Shown here in pieces: positions 1 through 5,965 of a stretch of 5,965 nucleotides of DNA. The notes below the pieces were generated by a model. The model did not search any database, was not told where the DNA came from, and saw nothing but the letters and a program-made list of their open reading frames with translations. The DNA comes from Deltaproteobacteria bacterium (GTDB taxonomy: Bacteria > Myxococcota_A > UBA9160): assembly GCA_003520425.1 (NCBI GenBank), contig DOUU01000296.1:1-5965 (forward strand), read 5' to 3'. Numbering within the stretch: position 1 is the stretch's first letter; every line of letters begins with the position of its first letter. The position numbers and the translations under genes are program-made.

Positions 1-44
1 TTGCCGAAGCTCTTCCCCACACGCCGGCAGCTGATCGCGCTCAT
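1..44 (-). CDS. ABC transporter ATP-binding protein, N-terminal fragment (runs off the left edge)
   Basis: An ATG at 44-42 opens a frame reading MSAISCRRVGKSFG before the window ends. The pattern of a short beta strand followed by 'V-x-K-S-F-G' is the usual beginning of ABC-transporter nucleotide-binding subunits, just before the A-loop and Walker A region. The start lies 5 bases after the permease stop codon (52-50), the normal place for the ATPase of a permease/ATPase pair. It would energise import by the permease at 50-883 and the binding protein at 880-1887. Only 14 complete codons are visible, so no Walker A, signature or Walker B motif can be checked. No strong Shine-Dalgarno sequence is seen, and translational coupling to the permease is likely. 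The call rests on the start motif plus gene order. Confidence 0.72.
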   Translation of the reverse strand, partial: MSAISCRRVGKSFG

Positions 45-49
45 GGCCG

Positions 50-883
50 TCAGGTGCGGGCGTGCAGATAGCCGAAGGCCAGCCGATGCACCAGCCTGAA
101 CGCCTGATCGATGGCGAGCCCCAACGCACCGATCAGGATGATCCCGGCGAAAATCTTGTCTGTCTGCAGGAACCGCTGTGCCTTGATGATGGCGTAGCCG
201 AGGCCCGAGTTCGCGGCCACCAGCTCCGCCACCACGAGATACGTCCACGCCCAGCCCATGGTGATGCGCAGTGTGTCGAGCAGCGCGGGCTTGGCGGAGG
301 GAATGATGACCTCGTTGATGATTTCGCTGCGCGTGGCGCCGAGCGTCTGCGCGACTTCGATCTGTGCCAGGGGCACCCGTCGCACGTCCTCGGCCACCAT
401 CAACACCATCTGGAAGAAGGTGCCGATAAAGATGATCGCGATCTTAGCCCCCTCGTCGATCCCGACCCAGAGCATCACCAGCGGGATGAAGGCCACGGCA
501 GGAAGGTAGCGGACGAAGTCCATGAGCGGCTCGAGCGCCGCCTGCACGTCGCGGAACGTGCCGATCAGAAGCCCGAGCGGCAGAGCCACCAGCGCCGAGA
601 GCGCCCACCCGACCACGACGCGGAAACAGCTGATCCCAACGTCGGACAGGAGGTCATCGTCCCGGAACCAGGTGATCACCCGGTGCACCACATCGAACGG
701 GCCGGGGAGAAAGACCCGATTGACTGAGCCTATCGCGGTGAGCAGTGTCCAACAGGAGAGCGGCACAGCGAGGCCGAGCGCCGCGAGGGTCCAGTAACGG
801 CGTCGACTCAGCCAGCCGCGGATTTTCCACAGCTGCTGCCTGGTGCGCCGCGGCTTGGCTTTGATTGTGGTGGTGTCGTTCAC
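50..883 (-). CDS. ABC transporter permease, NitT/TauT (SsuC/TauC-like) family
   Basis: This 277-residue protein is the inner-membrane channel of a small-molecule importer. A basic cytoplasmic N-terminus (residues 8-30, rich in Lys/Arg) precedes about six hydrophobic segments: roughly 31-52, 85-108, 124-142, 146-165, 209-225 and 243-262. The EAA loop that contacts the ATPase is at about 176-197, with E176, A178, G182 and P195 placed as in binding-protein-dependent permeases (BPD_transp_1 fold). Length and layout match SsuC/TauC-type permeases. The start is GTG at 883-881 and overlaps the binding-protein TGA by four bases (GTGA), which indicates translational coupling. An ATPase gene starts 5 bases after its stop. 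Homologues beside urea/guanidine carboxylase genes are commonly annotated as 'urea carboxylase-related ABC transporter permease'. The substrate is inferred from context to be guanidine or urea, not read from the sequence. Confidence 0.9.
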   Translation of the reverse strand: MNDTTTIKAKPRRTRQQLWKIRGWLSRRRYWTLAALGLAVPLSCWTLLTAIGSVNRVFLPGPFDVVHRVITWFRDDDLLSDVGISCFRVVVGWALSALVALPLGLLIGTFRDVQAALEPLMDFVRYLPAVAFIPLVMLWVGIDEGAKIAIIFIGTFFQMVLMVAEDVRRVPLAQIEVAQTLGATRSEIINEVIIPSAKPALLDTLRITMGWAWTYLVVAELVAANSGLGYAIIKAQRFLQTDKIFAGIILIGALGLAIDQAFRLVHRLAFGYLHART

Positions 884-1887
884 TGCCTGCGGGGCGAGGT
901 GGCCTGGGATGGCGGCGCGGCGACCGCGGCTTGCAGCAGCGTTCCGTCTACGGCCCTGGCCGCGTCGGGAACCGCCTCAATCAGCTTGTTTGAGAGCAGG
1001 AAGGCGCCGATCGTGGGGGCAACCTGAGCGAGGCTCCGGGGGCTCTTGGGATCGAAGGCCTCCAGGTTTGCCGTGGCGTCGAAGAAATGAGTGCCGGGGA
1101 GAAATACCCGGTATTGATCGGGCGAGAGACCCACCACTTTCGACATGATCGCAACGGCTCGCTCGGGCTGGGTGCGAATGAAGGCCTCGGTGTCGAACCA
1201 CGCGCGGATCATGGCGATGAAATCCTTGCGGTGGTCCTGGACGGCCTGTGTCTGCGCTACCAGAAGATCCGGAATGAGTCCGGGCATCTCGCGCGAGGTG
1301 AACAGGGGTCTCCCCGTTCCGCTCTTCTCGATCTGACTGATCCACGGATTCCAGACCACTGCGGCATCGACGCTCCCGCTGATGAAGGCGGCGGCGGCAT
1401 CGCCCGCGGAGAGATTGATGACCTGTACGTCCTTGGCGGAGAGACCGTTGCGAGTGAGGGCCGTGTAAAGCACAAAGTGCGAAATGCTGTACTGCTCGAG
1501 GGCGACCTTGTGGCCACGCAAATCCGCAAAGCCACGGATCTTCGGCCCCACCATGAGGGCGTCATTCCCTGCCGAGTTGTCGTTCACCAGCACCACCTTG
1601 AGCGGCAGTCCCTTGGCGAGGGGTCCCAAGGTGTCCGACCAGGTCTGACTGTTGGCGTCGAGCTGCCCGGTCGAGAGGGCTGCGATCGAGTCGCTGTAGT
1701 TGGCGAACCAGACCAGCTTTACGTCGGCGCCATACTTGCGGAAGTAGCCCTGGTCCTGCGCCACGTACCAGGCCACCCACCCGGTCCAGTCGGAGACCCC
1801 GACCTTGACCGCGCCGAAGGCGGTCGATGCAGCAAGCGCGGCGAGGAGCAGCAAGGCTGTGTGCGGAAGCGATCGTAACTCGCTCAT
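880..1887 (-). CDS. Periplasmic solute-binding protein of a NitT/TauT-type ABC transporter (urea/guanidine-carboxylase-associated)
   Basis: This 335-residue exported protein captures the solute and delivers it to the permease. Residues 1-25 form a Sec signal peptide: a short polar start, a hydrophobic run at 11-20, and a likely cleavage after A23-F24-G25. There is no lipobox cysteine, so it should be a soluble periplasmic protein. The mature part begins VKVGVSDWTGW and continues with the DQGYFRKYG pattern typical of NMT1/SsuA/NitT-type binding proteins. Aromatic and acidic residues that could line a pocket for a cationic ligand include D33, W34, W37, W83, D103, D109 and the WNPW motif at 179-182. 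Their role is inferred. The ATG overlaps the upstream allophanate hydrolase stop (ATGA), and a GGGGGAG ribosome-binding sequence lies 7 bases upstream. The C-terminal tail (about 322-335, Ala/Pro/Ser/Arg-rich) looks unstructured. Family confidence is high; ligand identity (guanidine, urea or another amidine/amine) is by context only. Confidence 0.88.
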   Translation of the reverse strand: MSELRSLPHTALLLLAALAASTAFGAVKVGVSDWTGWVAWYVAQDQGYFRKYGADVKLVWFANYSDSIAALSTGQLDANSQTWSDTLGPLAKGLPLKVVLVNDNSAGNDALMVGPKIRGFADLRGHKVALEQYSISHFVLYTALTRNGLSAKDVQVINLSAGDAAAAFISGSVDAAVVWNPWISQIEKSGTGRPLFTSREMPGLIPDLLVAQTQAVQDHRKDFIAMIRAWFDTEAFIRTQPERAVAIMSKVVGLSPDQYRVFLPGTHFFDATANLEAFDPKSPRSLAQVAPTIGAFLLSNKLIEAVPDAARAVDGTLLQAAVAAPPSQATSPRRQ

Positions 1888-3692
1888 GGCAGTGCTCCCC
1901 CGTTGCGGGCGAGATACGCGCGCCAGCCGCCCGTAGCGGTAATCTCGAGCGCCCCGACGAGTGCACGCGGCTCAGCGACGAAGCCGCGCACCCGGCTGCC
2001 GTCTTCGAGCTCGACCTCACCGATGGCAAGAGGTGGGGGGACCTCCGCGGCGAAGGACCCGAACGCGGCGAGATCGAGGTCGTAGATCTCAATCTCGATC
2101 GCGCCTCCCCCGACTCCGGCGTGCACGAGGGCGGGCTTGGGCGGCCGCTCGCCGCTCAGTGCGTAGAGGCGGTAAGCGGGTGCCGTGCGCGTGCGACGCA
2201 GGAACCGCGCTTCTCGTGCCGTCAGTTGATGGTGCAGTGGCATCCCCTGCAGATGAGCCCCGACGACAGCGAGCTGAACCCGCGGAGAGCCCGGCCGGAG
2301 GTCGAGTGGTGGCCGCTCGTGCGCTGCTCCCGCACGCTCGTAACGCGCCGCAATCTCGAGCAGCGTTGAGTCGGCCCAGGCCGGACCGATCAGGCTCACA
2401 CCGGCGGCAGTGTGGTTGTCCCTGAAGCCCGCCGGCAGCGATACGGCGCACATGTCCAGCAGATTTACGAAGTTCGTGTAGGTGCCGAGACGCGCATTGA
2501 GCCCAAATGGCTCGGCCAGTACCTCCGCGCGTCGATAGATCCCCGGCGTGGTCGGAAGGACGAGCACATCGATCGTCTCCCACAGCTCACGGGCCGCGCG
2601 ACTGTAATGCTGCAGGGTATCCAACGCGCGAAAGGTCTCAACCGCCGAGATTCCCCTGGCCGCCTGCACGATCGCACGCACGACCGGATGGATCGCCGTC
2701 GGGCACTGCTCGAGGAGCGGTTCGAGCACGATGGCACGCTCGGCGACCCAGGGACCGCCGTAGAGCAGACGCGCTGCCTCGAGAAGAGGCGTGACGTCGA
2801 CCTCGACCGCGCGGGCCCCCACCTGCTCGAGACGTTTGAGTGCCGCATGGTAGAAGCCTTCATCCTCCGGTCCGAGATCCGCCAGGTACTTGGATGATGC
2901 GATGCCTATCCGAAAATGCTCGCTGAGGCCATCACTTGTCGTCGGCGGGTGCCGCGCATACGGGTCGTCGCGATCGAAGTCCGCGAGGACCTCATCCACT
3001 ACCGAGGCGTCCTCGGCGCTGCCGGTCAAGGCGCTCACGCAGTCGAGACTGCGGCAGGCGGGAACCACACCCCGTGAGCTCCAACGGCCGCGAGTCGGCT
3101 TGAACCCCACCAGAGCGTTGAATGCTGCGGGAACCCGGCCCGAGCCGGCGGTGTCGGTTCCGAGCGCGAGGGGCACGAGGCCGGCCGCGACCGCGACCGC
3201 CGAGCCGGAACTCGATCCACCACTTACATACTCGCGGTTGAAGACACAGCCCAAGCTCCCGTATGGACTGCGTGTCCCAACCAGGCCCGTGGCAAATTGA
3301 TCCATGTTGGTCTTGCCGACGATCAGCGCGCCAGCGGACTCAAGCCGTTCGATGACGGGCGCGGAGCTTTCCGCGCGGTACGCAAACGCCGGGCAGCCCG
3401 CGGTGGTCTCGAGGCCCGCGACATCGATGTTGTCCTTGACGGCTACCGGCACCGCGGCGAGCGCCAGCATTTCCCCCCGGGCCAGCCGTTCGTCGATGCG
3501 GTGTGCCTGCGCGCGCAGCTCCTCGTCCGGGAGGCGGCTGATCCACACGGCGGGCTGGATCGCCTCGTACGCGCGGATGCGCTCGATCGTCGCGCGTGCG
3601 ACTTCGGCGGCGCTGATGACGCGCTCACCCACTTTGCGGGCGATGTCCCGCACACCGGCGACTCGCGGGGGCTGGGTCTCAGGACAGCTCAT
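1884..3692 (-). CDS. atzF: Allophanate hydrolase (amidase-signature domain plus C-terminal decarboxylation domain)
   Basis: This enzyme hydrolyses allophanate (urea-1-carboxylate), the last step of ATP-dependent urea or guanidine degradation, releasing ammonia and CO2 in the cytoplasm. The 602-residue length is typical of the family. Residues about 15-455 are an amidase-signature domain with the Ser-cisSer-Lys triad visible: K86 in VAVKDNID, S160 in GGSSSGSA and nucleophile S184 in GTDTAGSGRVPA. The spacings (74 and 24 residues) match the family. Residues about 470-598 form the C-terminal domain specific to allophanate hydrolases, which completes decarboxylation of the intermediate in the yeast-type enzyme. 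H480 in VVGAHLQGMPL is the likely conserved histidine (inferred by motif). The ATG at 3692 overlaps the carboxyltransferase gene by 14 bases and has no Shine-Dalgarno sequence, so coupling to the upstream gene is likely. The open frame is intact with no missing motif. The symbol atzF is used for stand-alone bacterial forms; no cyanurate pathway is implied. Confidence 0.95.
   Translation of the reverse strand: MSCPETQPPRVAGVRDIARKVGERVISAAEVARATIERIRAYEAIQPAVWISRLPDEELRAQAHRIDERLARGEMLALAAVPVAVKDNIDVAGLETTAGCPAFAYRAESSAPVIERLESAGALIVGKTNMDQFATGLVGTRSPYGSLGCVFNREYVSGGSSSGSAVAVAAGLVPLALGTDTAGSGRVPAAFNALVGFKPTRGRWSSRGVVPACRSLDCVSALTGSAEDASVVDEVLADFDRDDPYARHPPTTSDGLSEHFRIGIASSKYLADLGPEDEGFYHAALKRLEQVGARAVEVDVTPLLEAARLLYGGPWVAERAIVLEPLLEQCPTAIHPVVRAIVQAARGISAVETFRALDTLQHYSRAARELWETIDVLVLPTTPGIYRRAEVLAEPFGLNARLGTYTNFVNLLDMCAVSLPAGFRDNHTAAGVSLIGPAWADSTLLEIAARYERAGAAHERPPLDLRPGSPRVQLAVVGAHLQGMPLHHQLTAREARFLRRTRTAPAYRLYALSGERPPKPALVHAGVGGGAIEIEIYDLDLAAFGSFAAEVPPPLAIGEVELEDGSRVRGFVAEPRALVGALEITATGGWRAYLARNGGALP
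1895..1901 (-). promoter_or_regulatory. Ribosome-binding site of the solute-binding protein gene
   Basis: The minus strand reads GGGGGAG followed by seven bases and then the ATG at 1887-1885. It lies inside the last codons of the allophanate hydrolase gene. It is the clearest Shine-Dalgarno-like sequence noticed at the gene starts here. It supports the 1887 start and suggests the highly needed binding protein can initiate independently of coupling. Confidence 0.6.
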
Positions 3693-5694
3693 TGGAGGCC
3701 GCCCATGCGCGGCGCTCGGCGTCGAACGCTCTCTGTCGCGCGGCTTGGAAACTCACGATGTCCTCGCGCTGCTCAGCCAGGAAGCGTCGGTAATCGGCCA
3801 TACGAAACAGCGCCGACTCGATCCGCAACCCACGCCGCCCGTGCGGAAACTCCGCCCGCCAGTCGCAGAGCTCTGCGTGCGTTACTGGGAAGAAGCGAAT
3901 CTGATCGAAGAACTGCAACAACCAGGGCTTGCCGTCGCGGAAGTCCTGCGTCTGGCGTTCGGAATTCCACACCTGCACGGTGCGGCCGAAGAGCTGATAG
4001 CCGCCGGGGCCCTCCATGCCGTAGATGCAGAGGTAGGCGCCGCCGATACCGACCATGTTGGGAGGTGTCCAGGTCCGTGCAGGGTTGTATTTGGTCGTGA
4101 CCAAGCGATGACGTGGATCGAGTGCGACGGCGACCGGGGCGCCGAGATAGACGTCGCCGAGCCCCATCACCAGGTAGTGGGCATCGAAGACGATACGGCG
4201 CACGTCGTCGGTGGACTTCAGTCCATTGATGCGCCGAATGAATTCGATGTTATCCGGGCACCAGGGCGCATCGGTGCGTACCGAGGCCATGTAGCGCGCG
4301 ATGGTCTCCGCGACCGCCGGATCACCAAACGAGAGCGGCAGCCACACGACGCGCGAGGGAATCTCGAAATCGCCGAGATCCCCGATCCGGTCCTCCGCAT
4401 CCTGCAAGCTGTTCAGGAGCTTCCTGAGTGGAAGCACACGCGCCTCGTAGTGCACCTGCAGCGAGCGTACACCGGGGGTCACGTCGATGACGCCGGGCAC
4501 GTGCATGCGCTCGAGCTCCATCATGAGCGCGTGCACACGGATGCGCAGGGTGAGATCGAGCACCATCTCACCGTATTCGATGAGCACATTGGCATCACCC
4601 TGCCGGCGATACACGGTTTTCGGGCGCTCAGCCTGCGCCGCCCGCGTATCCAGTATGGCATCCGTGCTGCCCCGTATCCGGATGCGACGGACCGCGACCG
4701 GCGCGTCCAGGCGGGCGATCAGCGCATCCTGCTCCTGCGCGGCCTCACCGGCCGTCGCATCGTCCAGGCTTTCGAACCGCACGCTGTCTCCGGGCGCGAG
4801 CTGTCCGAGCTGCCAGCTGTCCGCAGCGATGATCACGAAAGGGCATACGAAACCGCCGAGGGAGGGACCATCGGGACCGAGGATGATCGGCATGTCGCCC
4901 GTGAAGTCGAGCGCGCCGACCGCGTACGGCGTGTCGTGAATGTTTGAGGGGTGAAGGCCGGCCTCGCCGCCGTCGCGGCGTGCCCAGCGCGGCTTGGGTC
5001 CGATGAGACGCACCCCGGTGCGGTTGGAGTTATGGTGGACCCGCCAGGTGGCGCCGAGGATCGCTTCGATGTCCTCGGGCGTGAAAAAGTCGGGGGCACC
5101 GTGCGGGCCGCAGAGTACCCGCAGGCGCCACTCATGGCCCAGCGCTGGTCGCAGCGTTTGCGGGAGCTCGCGCGGCTCGCGCGCGTCGCGACCAGCGGGC
5201 AGTTGCAACGTGTCTCCGGTCGCCAGCGCGCGACCTTCGAATCCGCCGAAGCATCCGAGCGTGAAGGTCGAACAGCTGCCGAGGTAAGGAGGAAGGTCGA
5301 GCCCGCCGGCGAAGAGGATGTAGGCTCGCATGCCCGGCCCGCGCACGCGGCGGAGCTTGAGCGTCTGACCGCGAGTCACCTGGGTGGGGGAGTACGGCGA
5401 GACCGCGCGGCCGTCGAGGTGCGCGTCGAAGTCGGCGCCCGTGAGACAGAGCGTGCAGGGCCGATCGAATTGCAGCGTCGGTCCGAGGACCGTCACTTCG
5501 AGGCCCGCAGCGCCTTCGGAGTTCCCGAGCAGCCGATTGCCGAGGCGGAATGCGAGGCTGTCCATCGGCCCCGAGGGTGGGACGCCCACGTGCCAGAAGC
5601 CGCGCCGCCCGGGATAGTCCTGCACGGTCGTCGCGAGACCTCCCTCGAGTACCCGCATGGCCGCCCGATCGGTGGCCCGGGCGGGGTCAAGCAC
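3679..5694 (-). CDS. Carboxyltransferase-only subunit of a urea/guanidine carboxylase (KipA-like + KipI-like fusion; lacks BC and BCCP)
   Basis: This 671-residue protein matches the central carboxyltransferase region of urea/guanidine carboxylase, which moves CO2 from carboxybiotin to the substrate. Residues about 13-310 are the KipA-like (CT_A_B, AHS2) half, with [32 protein letters not shown] and the DFTGD motif at 263-267. Residues about 355-605 are the KipI-like (CT_C_D, AHS1) half with carboxylase-type signatures [28 protein letters not shown], [11 protein letters not shown] and [10 protein letters not shown]. Full-length relatives are about 1,200 residues and also have an N-terminal ATP-grasp biotin carboxylase and a C-terminal biotinyl domain. 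Neither is present here: a DUF1989 tail ends just upstream, and the allophanate hydrolase starts just downstream. The 5694 start is GTG and overlaps the upstream stop by 8 bases. ATG at 5658 (residue 13, MRVLEGG) is an alternative that begins exactly at the domain. A 5-oxoprolinase PxpB/PxpC fusion is less likely because the carboxylase-specific motifs and the allophanate hydrolase neighbour point to this pathway. Confidence 0.9.
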   Translation of the reverse strand: MLDPARATDRAAMRVLEGGLATTVQDYPGRRGFWHVGVPPSGPMDSLAFRLGNRLLGNSEGAAGLEVTVLGPTLQFDRPCTLCLTGADFDAHLDGRAVSPYSPTQVTRGQTLKLRRVRGPGMRAYILFAGGLDLPPYLGSCSTFTLGCFGGFEGRALATGDTLQLPAGRDAREPRELPQTLRPALGHEWRLRVLCGPHGAPDFFTPEDIEAILGATWRVHHNSNRTGVRLIGPKPRWARRDGGEAGLHPSNIHDTPYAVGALDFTGDMPIILGPDGPSLGGFVCPFVIIAADSWQLGQLAPGDSVRFESLDDATAGEAAQEQDALIARLDAPVAVRRIRIRGSTDAILDTRAAQAERPKTVYRRQGDANVLIEYGEMVLDLTLRIRVHALMMELERMHVPGVIDVTPGVRSLQVHYEARVLPLRKLLNSLQDAEDRIGDLGDFEIPSRVVWLPLSFGDPAVAETIARYMASVRTDAPWCPDNIEFIRRINGLKSTDDVRRIVFDAHYLVMGLGDVYLGAPVAVALDPRHRLVTTKYNPARTWTPPNMVGIGGAYLCIYGMEGPGGYQLFGRTVQVWNSERQTQDFRDGKPWLLQFFDQIRFFPVTHAELCDWRAEFPHGRRGLRIESALFRMADYRRFLAEQREDIVSFQAARQRAFDAERRAWAASNELS

Positions 5695-5965
5695 GCGGCG
5701 CCCCGGGCGCAGTGATCACGACGCGCAATGGGGTCGGATTAAATCCGTTGCAGGGATTATTGATCTGCGGGCAGTTGGAGATCACGACCGTCACGTCCAT
5801 CTCCGCGCGCAGGTCGACGTAGAGGCCGGGCGCGGAGATGCCGTCGACGATGCCGAGCGTCCCGACTCCAGCCGCACCGAGGTACAGCGCCAGCGGCGAG
5901 CCCAGCCCGCCCGCGCCGATGGTCAGCACCTTGGCCTGCTTCAGCTTGAGCTGGCCTTCCATGCC
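5687..5965 (-). CDS. Chimeric ORF: ThiF/MoeB-like N-terminal fold joined in frame to the C-terminus of a DUF1989 carboxyguanidine-deiminase-type protein (partial, runs off the right edge)
   Basis: The frame is open to the window edge. The ATG at 5962 is probably internal, because the preceding codon gives the family's usual G-M-E-G-Q-L-K-L-K. Counting from that Met, residues 1-40 match the first beta-alpha-beta unit of ThiF/MoeB/HesA E1-like adenylating enzymes: [12 protein letters not shown] (ATP-binding Gly loop), then [11 protein letters not shown]. The family should continue into the D-x-V-x-x-S-N-L-Q-R-Q region, but does not. From about residue 40 the protein becomes the DUF1989 C-terminus: [27 protein letters not shown] with C64 and C71, then NPTPLRV. 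DUF1989 proteins (urea carboxylase-associated proteins) form carboxyguanidine deiminase and normally precede the carboxylase gene, so that part is in its expected place, while the ThiF part is foreign. As written, neither domain is complete, so the product should not be functional in either role. Either a chimeric assembly or a genuine recombination can explain it. Confidence 0.85.
   Translation of the reverse strand, partial: GMEGQLKLKQAKVLTIGAGGLGSPLALYLGAAGVGTLGIVDGISAPGLYVDLRAEMDVTVVISNCPQINNPCNGFNPTPLRVVITAPGAPRA
5837..5854 (-). other. Junction between ThiF-like and DUF1989 coding sequence, with a short direct repeat
   Basis: The homology switch falls within this stretch, between the codons for G-I-V-D (ThiF side) and D-G-I-S-A-P-G (DUF1989 side), with the Asp codon at 5845-5843 usable by both. 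The plus strand reads GATGCC, then the palindrome GTCGAC, then GATGCC again. This 6-base direct repeat around a 6-base palindrome is the type of microhomology at which reads, clones or genomes could be joined. The exact breakpoint cannot be fixed without parent sequences. Confidence 0.6.

Noticed and set aside
62..727. A 221-codon plus-strand open frame antisense to the permease gene.
   Set aside because: It is a His/Asp/Arg-rich shadow of the transmembrane-coding strand, with no domain or credible start signal.
1087..1878. A 263-codon plus-strand open frame antisense to the solute-binding protein gene.
   Set aside because: No family motif is seen, and the minus-strand gene has a signal peptide, family motifs, a ribosome-binding site and operon overlaps.
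3304..4947. A 547-codon plus-strand open frame antisense to the carboxyltransferase gene and the 5' part of allophanate hydrolase.
   Set aside because: Its translation is rich in Arg/His/Asp/Glu/Val with no recognisable domain, and the opposite strand carries unambiguous conserved enzymes. Long antisense frames are expected in high-GC coding DNA.
3679..5694. Interpretation as a fused 5-oxoprolinase PxpC-PxpB or as the Bacillus KipA/KipI kinase regulators.
   Set aside because: The KipI-like half has the longer carboxylase-type sequence ([30 protein letters not shown]). The KipA-then-KipI order is that of urea/guanidine carboxylase, and allophanate hydrolase and a DUF1989 tail are adjacent. 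No PxpA gene is present.
5698..5710. Inverted repeat gcgccc-c-gggcgc near the end of the DUF1989 frame, considered as a hairpin or terminator.
   Set aside because: It has a one-base loop and no T-run, lies inside coding sequence, and such GC palindromes are common at this base composition.
5843..5848. The GTCGAC palindrome (a SalI-type site) at the chimera junction, considered as proof of a cloning ligation.
   Set aside because: GTCGAC also occurs elsewhere in the window (for example near 803, 2793 and 5813), so its presence at the junction is weak evidence by itself.
1..5965. Search by eye for a guanidine (ykkC-type) riboswitch, promoter, tRNA, CRISPR array or insertion sequence.
   Set aside because: There is no non-coding gap longer than 5 bases between genes, and no RNA-like or mobile-element structure was recognised. 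Any riboswitch or promoter would be upstream of the right edge.

Overview
This is a high-GC (about two thirds G+C by eye) bacterial segment. It is wholly coding and every gene is on the minus strand, so transcription runs from high to low coordinates. Genes overlap by 4 to 14 bases, or in one case are 5 bases apart, so this looks like the middle of one long operon whose promoter and terminator lie outside the window. The organism is a Gram-negative-type or similar bacterium (an exported, non-lipoprotein solute-binding protein). The sequence does not allow a closer taxonomic call; a proteobacterium is plausible because this gene set is common there.

In transcription order: (1) 5965-5687, an in-frame chimeric ORF, open at the window edge. 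It begins as a ThiF/MoeB-type E1-like nucleotide-binding fold and switches abruptly to the C-terminus of a DUF1989 'urea carboxylase-associated' protein (now understood as a carboxyguanidine deiminase subunit). (2) 5694-3679, a protein carrying only the carboxyltransferase part (KipA-like then KipI-like halves) of a urea/guanidine carboxylase, without biotin carboxylase or biotin carrier domains. (3) 3692-1884, a full-length allophanate hydrolase with an amidase-signature domain and the C-terminal decarboxylation domain. (4) 1887-880, a periplasmic NitT/TauT-type solute-binding protein. (5) 883-50, its membrane permease. (6) 44-1, the first codons of the transporter ATPase.

Together these describe uptake and breakdown of a small nitrogen compound. 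The transporter imports it, a biotin-dependent carboxylase carboxylates it, DUF1989 proteins deiminate carboxyguanidine to allophanate, and allophanate hydrolase releases ammonia and CO2. The DUF1989 fragment and an Asp in the DFTGD motif of the carboxyltransferase favour guanidine over urea as the substrate. That is an inference.

The two points most worth a second look are the ThiF/DUF1989 junction near 5843-5848 (assembly chimera or real recombination) and the carboxyltransferase-only layout, which implies a split carboxylase whose BC and BCCP parts are encoded outside this window.
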